In this document: positions 8,541 to 16,395 of the stretch, piece by piece
How the letters are laid out: every line of letters starts with the position of its first letter
How positions within the stretch are numbered: the first letter of the stretch is position 1
Assembly: GCF_008638365.1 (NCBI RefSeq)
Contig: NZ_VWVU01000030.1
Location: 1-64,000, forward strand
DNA from: Nocardiopsis quinghaiensis
GTDB taxonomy: Bacteria; Actinomycetota; Actinomycetes; Streptosporangiales; Streptosporangiaceae
Reading direction: 5' to 3'
DNA: 64,000 nucleotides
Notes under the pieces: generated by a model
What the model was told of the DNA's origin: nothing
Databases searched by the model: none
What the model saw: only the letters and a program-made list of their open reading frames with translations
Position numbers and translations under genes: made by a program

Positions 8541-9521
8541 GTGGACACACCCGGTACCGAACACCCCCTCACCCGAGGAGTCCTCGACGTCCTCGCCGGA
8601 ACCCCGACAGAGGAGGTGGCCACACTCGTAGGCCTGGCCCCCGGTGAGCTCACCGAAGCGGTCGAGACCTACACGACGGCGGGCAACACCGCCCTCCAGA
8701 CCCGAACCGCGGACGACGGCTGGCACCAGGTCCACATCGAGTTCACCGAGTGGCGCAGCGCCGAGACCGTCATGGCCGAGCGGCTCCGACCCCGGCTCCA
8801 GCGCTCCGGTGCCGTGGACACCTGGTGGTTCATTCGCAAAGCACCCTGTTGGCGGCTCCGCCTGCGGTCCAGCTCCACAGCGCCCGACGCCGACACCGTG
8901 CTCGGAGGCATTCTCGAAGGCCTCCCCCGCCCAGGCACCTCCGTCCGATGGGCGCGGACCAGATACGAGCCCGAAGCGTGGGCCTTCGGCGGCACCGAGG
9001 CGATGCGCATCGCCCACAACCTCTTCCACACAGACAGCGCCTCGTTCCTCGACTACCTGTGCCACCACACGGCCACCATCGGCCGACGGGAGCTGTCGCT
9101 CCTCCTGCTCGGTGCGCTCCTTCGCGGCGCGGACCAGGACGAGTACGAACAGGGGGACGTCTGGCACCGCGTCACGCGCATGCGGCCCCTCCCCGCAGAT
9201 GTCCCCCCAGCCCGCGTCACAGAACTGGGCGCCTACCTTCGCCGGTTGCTCGCCGCCCGGGCACTGTCCGAGGCAGCGGACAACCCGCTCGCGTTCGCCG
9301 CCCCCTGGGAGGCCGCGTTCACCTCCACCGGCCGCTACCTGCACGAGGCCGCACACACCGGCACCCTCCACCGGGGCCTGCGCGCCGTCCTCGCCCACCA
9401 CGTGATCTTCCACTGGAACCGCATCGGCCTACCCGCCCGCACCCAGAGCATCCTCGCCCACGCGGCCCTCACGCTGACCATGGGCGTCGAACCCGCCGAC
9501 GACCAGCGGTACGGCCCATGA
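8541..9521 (+). CDS. Stand-alone SpaB_C / thiopeptide-type biosynthesis domain protein
   Basis: 326 aa, GTG start with GAAGGA about ten bases upstream. It has a short N-terminal helical domain (about 1-50), then the SpaB_C-like fold with typical segments (VHIEFTEWRSAE, TWWFIRKAPCWRLRLR, YEPEAWAFGG, HNLFHTDS). Related stand-alone proteins act as glutamate-elimination partners of split LanB enzymes or, in thiopeptides, as cycloaddition enzymes. Here the LanB already carries its own elimination domain, so this is a second one in the same operon. It may act on particular residues or serve as a partner protein; the exact role is open. Confidence 0.85.
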   Translation: MDTPGTEHPLTRGVLDVLAGTPTEEVATLVGLAPGELTEAVETYTTAGNTALQTRTADDGWHQVHIEFTEWRSAETVMAERLRPRLQRSGAVDTWWFIRKAPCWRLRLRSSSTAPDADTVLGGILEGLPRPGTSVRWARTRYEPEAWAFGGTEAMRIAHNLFHTDSASFLDYLCHHTATIGRRELSLLLLGALLRGADQDEYEQGDVWHRVTRMRPLPADVPPARVTELGAYLRRLLAARALSEAADNPLAFAAPWEAAFTSTGRYLHEAAHTGTLHRGLRAVLAHHVIFHWNRIGLPARTQSILAHAALTLTMGVEPADDQRYGP

Positions 9522-10372
9522 CCCACCCCGAACCCGCCCCCGAAACCGCAACCAGGATGCAGACCGCACACACCCGCGCCCGCGCAGCCCTTGACGTCCA
9601 CCGTGAGCCGGATTCCCCCGAGACATGGGGATGGCGCGGAAGAACCCTGAGCCAACCCGTGGCCACAGGGGATGGCCCCGCATGGCTGCGCTTGGCCAGC
9701 GCGCCGAACGACCAGCGCGTCGACACCTTCTGGAACGGATCTATTGACGCCGAGGACGCCATCCCCGTGACGGTGCCCCGCCCCCGGCTACGCGCGGTGC
9801 ATGACTGGCAGGAAGGACGGTGGTCCTACCGGGCTGAACTGTACGACCGAGCTCCCGTCCGGGCCGCTTCGCGGTCAGCGGTGCTCAGTACGAACCCGAA
9901 CGTGTGCCCGCACTGGTGGAACGATCTGCGGAGCACCTTGGACGCGATCTCGACCGTACGGACAAGCCGACTGACCGCCTTCCAGCCGTTCCTCGACCAC
10001 GCCATGCCCCGCTACCTCGGCACCCCTGTCGACACGCGTGCCCCGTCCTGGTCCACAGCGCACGGAGACCTCCACTTCGCCAACCTCGGTGCGCCCGCCT
10101 TCCACCTCTTCGACTGGGAGGGCTGGGGGATGGCGCCAGCAGGCTACGACGCGGCCATGCTGCACAGCTACAGCCTTCTCGTGCCCATGACCGCGGCACG
10201 GATCCGCGCCGAACTCGCGCACGTACTGGACACCCCGGCCGGCCGGTTCGCTGAGCTCGCGGTCATCACCGAACTCCTGCACGGCACGGCGCGCGGAGAC
10301 AACACCGAACTCCGAGAACCCCTCAGAAACAGGGCTCAGCACCTGTTGGGGCGCACGCTGACCGAAACGTGA
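9518..10372 (+). CDS. APH-fold phosphotransferase in the lanthipeptide operon
   Basis: 284 aa, overlapping the previous gene by ATGA. The kinase-like core is visible near the C-terminus: HGDLHFANL (catalytic loop with Asp and Asn) and LFDWEGWGMAPAGYDAAML (metal-binding Asp). This matches the aminoglycoside phosphotransferase fold. Members of this fold phosphorylate small molecules, including antibiotics and sugars. In FxLD-type clusters its function is not established; self-protection or modification of a cofactor are both possible. Cotranscription with the cyclase genes is clear from spacing. Confidence 0.82.
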   Translation: MTHPEPAPETATRMQTAHTRARAALDVHREPDSPETWGWRGRTLSQPVATGDGPAWLRLASAPNDQRVDTFWNGSIDAEDAIPVTVPRPRLRAVHDWQEGRWSYRAELYDRAPVRAASRSAVLSTNPNVCPHWWNDLRSTLDAISTVRTSRLTAFQPFLDHAMPRYLGTPVDTRAPSWSTAHGDLHFANLGAPAFHLFDWEGWGMAPAGYDAAMLHSYSLLVPMTAARIRAELAHVLDTPAGRFAELAVITELLHGTARGDNTELREPLRNRAQHLLGRTLTET

Positions 10373-10487
10373 TCGCAGGTAGAGGCCAGATGCCCGTCTT
10401 CTTGAAGGAATTGACGTCACCACCTCTACCCCGCCGCCATCGGCATCCCCCGAACCGCCGCGACGGTGGGGCCAGGAGGGCACCGCC

Positions 10488-10586
10488 ATGAGCGACCTGG
10501 TGTTCTTTCGGACCGACGCCGCTCACATGGTCCCCTACCCCGCCCCCGCTTCGGGGGCTGGTGACTTTTCCGAACTGTGGGGTTGA
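10488..10586 (+). CDS. Possible 32-aa small protein after the lanthipeptide operon
   Basis: A short ORF with a strong AGGAGG eight bases before its ATG. The peptide is acidic with an aromatic C-terminus (FSELWG) and a Pro/Ala-rich middle; it has no Cys and no signal sequence. It begins 115 bases after the phosphotransferase stop. No family is recognised. It could be a small regulator or a chance ORF with a good ribosome binding site. Confidence 0.35.
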   Translation: MSDLVFFRTDAAHMVPYPAPASGAGDFSELWG

Positions 10587-10869
10587 AGGTTCTCGCTCAC
10601 CCAAGCGAACATCGACCAGTCTCACCAGGGCGGACGCCCATTCCCGAGGCGGTTTGGGTGAATTGTGGACGCTTGTGTGGATTCGTGGGTGAGAAGCACA
10701 GTTCCGAGGGGCGCGCGACTTCGGGGCCATTGACACTCGCCCCGAACCATACGAGCAGAAGGGCCAGCCCCGACGCGGGGCTGATCAGAAAAGAAAAGGG
10801 GTGCCCCGGACCGGTGACGCAAACACCGGTCCGGGGCGTGATTCCCACCTGATGTAGCAGGAGGAAATC
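10587..10869. promoter_or_regulatory. Leader region upstream of secreted-protein genes, with a 14-bp hairpin
   Basis: No gene is seen here. At 10803-10837 there is a perfect 14-bp inverted repeat with a 7-base loop, ending 33 bases before the next start codon. A shorter GC hairpin lies just upstream near 10770-10782. The pair could be a terminator plus a 5' leader structure for the downstream gene. A riboswitch was considered, but no conserved core was recognised. Confidence 0.45.
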
Positions 10870-11394
10870 GTGGAAAAGTCTAGCGGTCGACACCGCAAAC
10901 GCCGCCAGGGATGGGGCGCACAAGTGTGCTGGCTGCTCGGGGCGGTGCTCGCCGCCCTGCTTTGCAGCCCAACGAGCCGAAGCGGCGTACGGGCGGCTGA
11001 GCTCACCCGGCCGTTGCCGTCGAGGCGGCCACGGAAGAGTCCGGCGCCTGTCTCGCAGCGGTCAGCGGGCGGGGCACAGAGGGAGGTCTCCCGGACCAGG
11101 GAAGCAGGGGACCTCGTTGGAGCGGTTCCTCGTCCACGGGCGCCGTACGCGGGGCGGCGCGGGTGGTGTGTGGACGACGAGGGGGTGCGCGGAGTGCGCC
11201 CTTACCTCGTCCGTGAAGAGGACCGCGTCCTGCGTGTGCACACCCGGCCACCTGTACGGGCGGACCGTTGCGAACGTGTCACCGCCGATCGCGGGCAGGC
11301 GGCGGGGCCGGGCGCCGGTTCGGGAGATGGCGGTGGGGGCGAGTTCGATGAGCTGGCCCGGCTGGTGCGCCGTTGGCAGGCCATCACTGCCTGA
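10870..11394 (+). CDS. Hypothetical membrane-anchored or secreted protein
   Basis: 174 aa, GTG start with AGGAGG five bases upstream, so translation is well supported. The N-terminus is basic (KSSGRHRKRRQG) followed by a hydrophobic segment of about 17 residues (VCWLLGAVLAALLCS), a signal or anchor sequence. The rest is Arg/Gly-rich and low in complexity, ending in a short predicted helix (FDELARLVRRWQAI). No family is recognised. It precedes a lipoprotein and a secreted protein and may belong with them. Confidence 0.5.
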   Translation: MEKSSGRHRKRRQGWGAQVCWLLGAVLAALLCSPTSRSGVRAAELTRPLPSRRPRKSPAPVSQRSAGGAQREVSRTREAGDLVGAVPRPRAPYAGRRGWCVDDEGVRGVRPYLVREEDRVLRVHTRPPVRADRCERVTADRGQAAGPGAGSGDGGGGEFDELARLVRRWQAITA

Positions 11395-11641
11395 CGGGTA
11401 ACGCCGCTCGCTCGGGGTGGTGTTGACCGTGGACGCGGTCAGCGCCACCCCGGGCTGCCTTTCGTCCACCCGGTGTTTTCGCGGGTCAGCTATGCGACAT
11501 CGGCAGTCGGTGGTTCTCTTCACATTTTTCGTCACGGCGAGTATCTGGAAAGGAGTTGTTTGACTACTCTTCGTGTGGCTAGTGTCGCTCTCCGAGGGCT
11601 CCGGGTGGTCCGCGAGCCAGCAGGTAGAGCGGTGGTGCGGT

Positions 11642-12154
11642 GTGCGTGCGTCGACGGTGTACTGGATGGTGGCGGGCACGGTTGCGCTCGCGGGATGCGC
11701 GACGGCTGAGAGCGATCCCGCGGACGAGTCGTCGCGCACACCTCCCACACTGGTGACACCTCCCAGCCTGCCACCGGAAGAGCTGGCCCTTGACGCTTAC
11801 CGCGGTATGTGGGCCGTGGTGGTCGAAGGTTCCCACGACGGAGCGCTCGACCACCCGGATCTACCGGACTACGCCTCGGGGCAAGCGCTCGAACTCGCCT
11901 CGGCGATGTTGACCGGAGTCGAGGCCACGGGTGAACCCTTGTTGTCACCGGAGGTGGTGGACATCGACTCCGAACCCTCGCCACGGGAGGTGTGGGTCGA
12001 GGACTGTGGAGAGGATTCCGGCTGGCTGGTCACCGGGCACGAGGGCACAGCGCGCACCGAGTCCAGGTTGATCAAGGCCACGGTCCGCTACGCACCGGAG
12101 CCAGGGCGGTGGAAGGTGGACGAGTTGTGGATGGGGGACTACGGGTCATGCTGA
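11642..12154 (+). CDS. Putative lipoprotein
   Basis: About 170 aa from the GTG at 11642. The N-terminus has a short basic start, a hydrophobic stretch and a lipobox (LAGC), the site of lipid attachment. The mature part has the look of a small extracellular domain: an early acidic/Pro linker, then LALDAYRGMWAVVVEGSHDG and a C-terminal VRYAPEPGRWKVDELWMGDYG. Homologues with this layout occur next to the secreted protein that follows here, with which it overlaps by seven bases. The start is chosen for signal-peptide geometry, since the SD is weak. Confidence 0.7.
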   Translation: MRASTVYWMVAGTVALAGCATAESDPADESSRTPPTLVTPPSLPPEELALDAYRGMWAVVVEGSHDGALDHPDLPDYASGQALELASAMLTGVEATGEPLLSPEVVDIDSEPSPREVWVEDCGEDSGWLVTGHEGTARTESRLIKATVRYAPEPGRWKVDELWMGDYGSC

Positions 12155-12978
12155 AGGCTGGACGTGCGGGGGCCTCCTCCCCGGCCGTGGGGTTGATGGC
12201 TGTAGTACTCGTGAGCCCGGCGGCTCACGCCGACACCGACCCCAACTTCTGGTCCGGAATCGACTGCGGCGAATCCTCCTGCGAAGTGAGAGCCCACACC
12301 CCCGGCAGAGGCCCGGAGGTGTCCGGGCACGGACACGGCGACGGTGAGAACGCGGTGGAGGAGAGCGGACCGTCGTGTGTGGTGGCGGATCTGGAGTTCG
12401 AACAGTCCGGGCAGGAAGGGCCCCAGCAACTCCCTTCCGGTTTGGCTGAGTGCACGGCGTCTGCGACCGGTGGCGGGGGTGGAGCTTTCAACCCTGGGGT
12501 GGTGGCGGAGCAGGCACGGGCGATGATGCGTCTGCCCGAGCCCGAGATCGGTACCGCGCCGGCTCCGGACAAGGTGAGGTTCGTGAACCTCCCTTCCTGG
12601 ATGTGGATCGACGAGGCCGATTGGAAGCCGGTGTCGGCGACCGCGTCGGTGAGCGCGGGGTCGGTGACGGTGACCGCGACCCCGGAGAGGGTGGTGTGGG
12701 ACACCGGGGACGGCCACGAGGTGGTGTGCGAGGTGGCCAGAACCGTCTTCTCACCCGAGGTCTACCGCGAGGAGGGCTCGCCGGACTGCGGCCACACCTA
12801 CACGACTCTTCCTCCGGGCGGGGCTGGGGCGGAGGTGGACCTGGTCGCGGATTGGGAGTGGGAGGTGTCCTGGGCCGCGAGCGACGGCCGGGGCGGAGGG
12901 CTGGCCCCGTTGACAACGAGTTCGTCGGTGTCCGTGCCGGTGAGCGAGATCCACTCGGTGGTCACCGATATCAGGTGA
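12148..12978 (+). CDS. Secreted protein with PKD-like domain
   Basis: 276 aa, start ATG overlapping the lipoprotein end. A signal peptide is clear (hydrophobic LMAVVLVSPAAHA with an AxA cleavage site). The middle is acidic and Gly-rich. The C-terminal half (about 130-276) has FVNLPSWMWID, a beta-rich stretch, WDTGDGHEVVC and CGHTYTTLPPG, the latter two typical of PKD-like immunoglobulin folds. Proteins of this type are often mislabelled ATP/GTP-binding in actinomycetes. It probably acts outside the cell with the adjoining lipoprotein; the function is unknown. Confidence 0.72.
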   Translation: MLKAGRAGASSPAVGLMAVVLVSPAAHADTDPNFWSGIDCGESSCEVRAHTPGRGPEVSGHGHGDGENAVEESGPSCVVADLEFEQSGQEGPQQLPSGLAECTASATGGGGGAFNPGVVAEQARAMMRLPEPEIGTAPAPDKVRFVNLPSWMWIDEADWKPVSATASVSAGSVTVTATPERVVWDTGDGHEVVCEVARTVFSPEVYREEGSPDCGHTYTTLPPGGAGAEVDLVADWEWEVSWAASDGRGGGLAPLTTSSSVSVPVSEIHSVVTDIR

Positions 12979-13182
12979 GGATTGCTCCGTCTGGTCCTTG
13001 ACGTTGGTGCGTGGAAGGGGTGTCCGGTTTGCCCTGGGCCTGTGACTCCGCCTGTGACTGGGCCTTTCCGGGGGCCTGTGACTCCGCCTGTTCCTGGGCC
13101 CGTGGCAGGGCCGCTTTGATCGGCCCACCCCATGGGCGTTATCAGTGCAGGTGGGAGCCGCTTCGGGTGGGCCGTTGGGAAG

Positions 13183-13267
13183 CCAGACTTATACCCAAGT
13201 GGGTAGTCCTGTTCACGTAGGCGGGCGGGCCCGCCCCCGCTTGTCGGGGCGGGCCCGCCCGCCTACG
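13183..13267. repeat. 47-bp repeat, copy 1, running into a 22-bp perfect hairpin
   Basis: The 47-bp unit spans 13183-13229 and recurs at 13709-13755 with one mismatch. It contains the imperfect palindrome TACCCAAGTGGGTA (13192-13205). The repeat runs into a perfect 22-bp inverted repeat (13216-13237 and 13246-13267) with an 8-base loop. The combination suggests a protein-binding site next to a strong structured element, such as an origin, transfer site or regulatory RNA. Confidence 0.8.
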
Positions 13268-13708
13268 CGTACCTTGACCTGGGCCCGCCTGCGCCTGTCT
13301 CCCTCTTCCGCTGCGTCTCCTTCCTGACGGCCTGATTTCTCCTTTCTGCTACGTGCAGGGTTCCCCTGGTCAAGAATCCATGGAAGGCGGGTTTTTCTCC
13401 TCCTGGGTGGCATTCACGAATCATTTATGCGAAGAGTCGGCCTGGCGTGATCGAGGTGGTCGGAGTGCTCTCGCCTGTCGGGTGGAAAGGCGCGGATTCA
13501 TGCTCCTGCAAGGAGTGTAGGTGTGCTCTTCTCGCGACGTTGCGAGGAGGCGAGAAGGCGGGGTGTGAACCTCCACTGAACCCGAAGTGAACCCCTGGGC
13601 CAACGCATGGGCCGCCGCCCGGGCCGACGGGTGGGCCGCTCTTAGCTGGCCCACCCCTGCTTGTGCTTCTGCGCAGTTCAGCGGGCATGCGGGTGGGCCA
13701 GTGGCCGT

Positions 13709-13800
13709 CCAGACTTATACCCAAGTGGGTAGTCCTCTTCACGTAGGCGGGCGGGGCGCCCTCGCTCAGGGGCAAGCTCGCCCGCCCCGCCCGCCTCCAC
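13709..13800. repeat. 47-bp repeat, copy 2, with a related hairpin
   Basis: Copy 2 of the unit at 13183 (46 of 47 identical), with the same TACCCAAGTGGGTA palindrome at 13718-13731. It also leads into a hairpin: GGCGGGCGGGGCG pairs with its complement near 13783-13795 around a longer loop. The loop sequence differs from copy 1, so structure is conserved beyond simple duplication. Confidence 0.78.
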
Positions 13801-14563
13801 GGGCGCTCTACTCGTGTTGGACACCCCCCTTCTTCGTCTCTTATCTGATGAAAGACTTTCGTCTTCATTATGAGAGACAAAGCTGATCCCTTGATCCTGT
13901 GCAGGCTCCGAGATCGCCCGGTCCCGAGCGCTGTATAACGGCACTCTCTGTTGACTCCTGCCGCGTATTTTTTGTTGCCCAGCCTCGCGCTTGACACGGT
14001 CTCGTCTGCCAGCGGTACGAGGCGACGGAGGTCGAGCCGGATGAGGTTCTGATGCGGGTGTCGCATTTTCGTTGAGTGCGTCTTCATAGGAGTTCATCAG
14101 GGCGAAGAGGCCCAAGACGGCGTCATGGGAGGGGTCGAGGCGTGGTGATGAGGAGAAGCGTCGCTCTGGACCGGGGCGGTTCGGGGCGGTGTTCAGACCC
14201 ATGGGGTGGTTCCGGGGTGGGGGCGGGTGGTGTGGGGCTGTCAGCGCCCCGACGTCGGCCTCGCTGTGCGGTGACGCCTCAAAGGGCCTGGGGCGTGCCG
14301 GTCGGCGCGGACGGGCCGGGTGGTGGGCTCGGTGGGGTTCGTGTCGTTGACCCCTGGATCGGCCCTGGTCGGAGCGGCGGCAGAAACAGGGCCACATCGG
14401 GCGTATCGGACGGTCTGGTGGGGTTCTGTGCCCATTGGACGACGTTCCTGCCGAATCCGCTTGCACTTCTCTACGAGGTCGAGCGTGGATGCGTGGTGCC
14501 CCGCCACACGCGGGGCCGCACACCGTATCCGCACAGTTCAGAGGGGGCGGGGAGGTGGAACGG

Positions 14564-14845
14564 GTGGGTGTGAGTACCCCGGTCACCGTGGCCGAGGTCG
14601 GCTCGCTGCCGGTGGTCCTGGAGCCGGTGACGGCCGGACGGATGCTCGGTCTGGGACGCACCACCACTTACCGGCTCCTGCGTCAGGATTCCTTTCCCGT
14701 TCCTGCTCATCGGGCCGGAAGAGCCTGGATGGTGCCTACCGCTGGAGTGCTCGCCTACCTCGGACTGCCGGTGGTCATCGGGTGTGGTGGGTGCGGTGTG
14801 CGTGGAGATCGAGACGAAGGTGAGGCTGCGCATGGCCGCGCGTGA
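14564..14845 (+). CDS. xis: Excisionase-like HTH protein (Xis)
   Basis: About 93 aa from a GTG at 14564 (14570 is also possible) with GGAGGTGG upstream. The central part is a MerR/excisionase-type HTH: EPVTAGRMLGLGRTTTYRLL, then FPVPAHRAGRAWMVPTAGVL. This is the usual form of recombination directionality factors encoded just before a tyrosine integrase in actinobacterial integrative elements. It overlaps the integrase start by 14 bases. Confidence 0.8.
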   Translation: MGVSTPVTVAEVGSLPVVLEPVTAGRMLGLGRTTTYRLLRQDSFPVPAHRAGRAWMVPTAGVLAYLGLPVVIGCGGCGVRGDRDEGEAAHGRA

Positions 14846-16307
14846 AGGGTCCACGTTCAAACGGTGCGGATGCCGCGACGAGAACACCGACAGGGCGCTG
14901 GGGGTCAAGTGCCCACAGCTCAAGCGCAGGACCGGAGGCTGGAATCCAGCCCATGGAGCGTGGGCGTTCCAGTACGAGCTTCCCCCGACCAGTGAGGGCG
15001 GGCGTCGCCAAGCCCGACGGGTCGGCCTGGCCTCCCAGGAGCAGGCCCGTCAAGAACTGGAGCACGTCAAGGCACTCATCGCCCTGGCCGAGAGGGATCC
15101 GGTGGTGGAGGTGCAGATTGCCGACCTGGTTCAGGCGGCGTTGAAGCAGCGCCGACCACTTCCCAACCTCGAGGAGGTGCGTAGGCGGGTTGCGATGGCG
15201 GTGGACGTGCGCACTGAACCACCCGCCCTCGCCGCGTGGCTGGCCGAGTGGTTGGAGGGCAAGCCCGACCTCGCCGCGGGAACCCGGGCCTCCTACGCCG
15301 GGCACATCAACAAGTACCTCTCACCCCATCTGGGCCGGCTGCGGGTGGACAAGCTCCAGGCCCGCCACGTCGAGGCCATGTTCAACCTCATTGAGGAGAC
15401 CAACACTCACATCCTGGAGTGCCGTGAGTCCGAGGACGCGAAGATACGGGCCTCGGTGCGCGGGCGGCGGGTGATCTCGCTGTCCACCAAGCACCGCATC
15501 CGCGCCACGCTGCGCAGTGCCCTGTCGGAGGCGGTGCGCCGCCCGGATCTACCGGTGTCGGTGAACATCGCCTCGCACGTGCGGTTGCCGTCGTGTCCGA
15601 GGAAGCGTCCGCTGGTGTGGACACCCGATCGAGTCCGCCAGTGGAAGAAGGACGGAACGGTACCGGGAGAGGTGATGGTGTGGACCCCGGAGCAGACCCG
15701 CGCCTTCCTGGCCCACACGAGGAAGCATCCGTGGCTGTATCCGATGTTCCATTTGGTCGCGGTCAAGGGCCTGCGCCGGGGCGAAGCTGTGGGGCTGCCG
15801 TGGTCCAACACTCGGTTGACCGATGGGCAGGTCGATATCCGCGTTCAGGTGGTGCAGTTGGCGTGGGAGACGATCACCTCCACGCCGAAGAGCGCGGCGG
15901 GCCAGCGCACGATCGCTTTGGACGCCGACACCATCAAGGTGTTGCGGGCCTGGAGGAGGTTCCAAAATGAGGCGCGGCTCAAGGCCGGTACGGGGTGGGT
16001 GGACAGCGGCTTGGTGTTCACCCGCCAGGATGGTTCGGGGTGGCATCCGGGGCAGGTCAGTGACTGGTTCTGCCGGATCGTCAGGGCCGCGGGGCTGCCG
16101 CCGATCACGTTGCACGGGCTTCGCCACGGCGCGGCTTCGCTGGCGTTGGCGGCGGGCACGGACGTGAAGGTCGTCTCGGCCGAGTTGGGGCACGCGACCA
16201 CGCACTTCACTCAGGACACCTATCAGACGGTGTTCCCGGACGTGGCCAAAGCGGCGGCTGAGGCCACCGCCGCGCTGCTCCGCGGCAGCTCGGCTCCGGT
16301 CGGGTAG
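14832..16307 (+). CDS. int: Tyrosine recombinase (phage-type integrase)
   Basis: 491 aa, ATG start with GAAGGTGAGG upstream. It has an N-terminal Cys-containing arm, a SAM-like core-binding domain (LAAWLAEWLEG to RHVEAMFNLIEE) and a catalytic domain with the full tyrosine recombinase set: Arg in GLRRGEAVGLPW, HGLRHG (H-x-x-R), the GH in ELGHATTHFTQ and the nucleophile Tyr in QDTYQTVF. It integrates or excises a mobile element, usually at a tRNA 3' end. The catalytic residues are intact. A terminator hairpin follows. Confidence 0.92.
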   Translation: MAAREGSTFKRCGCRDENTDRALGVKCPQLKRRTGGWNPAHGAWAFQYELPPTSEGGRRQARRVGLASQEQARQELEHVKALIALAERDPVVEVQIADLVQAALKQRRPLPNLEEVRRRVAMAVDVRTEPPALAAWLAEWLEGKPDLAAGTRASYAGHINKYLSPHLGRLRVDKLQARHVEAMFNLIEETNTHILECRESEDAKIRASVRGRRVISLSTKHRIRATLRSALSEAVRRPDLPVSVNIASHVRLPSCPRKRPLVWTPDRVRQWKKDGTVPGEVMVWTPEQTRAFLAHTRKHPWLYPMFHLVAVKGLRRGEAVGLPWSNTRLTDGQVDIRVQVVQLAWETITSTPKSAAGQRTIALDADTIKVLRAWRRFQNEARLKAGTGWVDSGLVFTRQDGSGWHPGQVSDWFCRIVRAAGLPPITLHGLRHGAASLALAAGTDVKVVSAELGHATTHFTQDTYQTVFPDVAKAAAEATAALLRGSSAPVG

Positions 16308-16349
16308 CCGGACCGGCGAGCACACCAGGAGCCACACGGCACCATCAAC

Positions 16350-16390
16350 CCCAGGCCGGCCCACGGGTTCGCCCCTGCTGGCCTGGGGTT
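16350..16390 (+). terminator. Hairpin downstream of int, overlapping an 18-bp direct repeat
   Basis: An 11-bp inverted repeat (AACCCCAGGCC near 16348-16358, and its complement ending at 16391) encloses about 22 bases. Its right arm is part of an 18-bp sequence (16378-16395) repeated at 20785-20802, where the left arm is missing. It probably ends the int transcript; the repeat suggests that a recombination site may overlap it. Confidence 0.6.
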
Positions 16391-16395
16391 TCCTC
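16378..16395. repeat. 18-bp direct repeat, left copy (possible attachment core)
   Basis: CTGGCCTGGGGTTTCCTC occurs here and at 20785-20802. It lies 70 bases after the integrase stop, the usual place for attP. The two copies bracket the IS elements and the 529-aa low-GC gene. Confidence 0.45.

Larger units (their letters stand above)
12979..14563. other. 1.6-kb region without a convincing gene, rich in repeats
   Basis: No ORF here has a good start and family resemblance. Near the left edge a 20-bp direct repeat occurs at 13036-13055 and 13072-13091. Two near-identical 47-bp repeats, each leading into a long GC hairpin, lie at 13183 and 13709 (listed separately). Base composition dips between about 13820 and 13960. 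The stretch lies just upstream of the xis-int genes, where an integrative element would carry replication or transfer functions, but no rep or tra gene was found. Confidence 0.5.

Noticed and set aside
10740-10870. Possible cyclic-di-AMP (ydaO) riboswitch before a secreted protein gene
   Set aside because: There is a good hairpin and the context is suggestive, but the conserved core sequences were not recognisable by eye.
13678-14667. 329-codon minus-strand frame in the repeat region, including a protein-like stretch near 14100
   Set aside because: It runs through one of the hairpin repeats, has no clear start and no recognised family. One segment looks plausible, but the evidence is too weak to call a gene.
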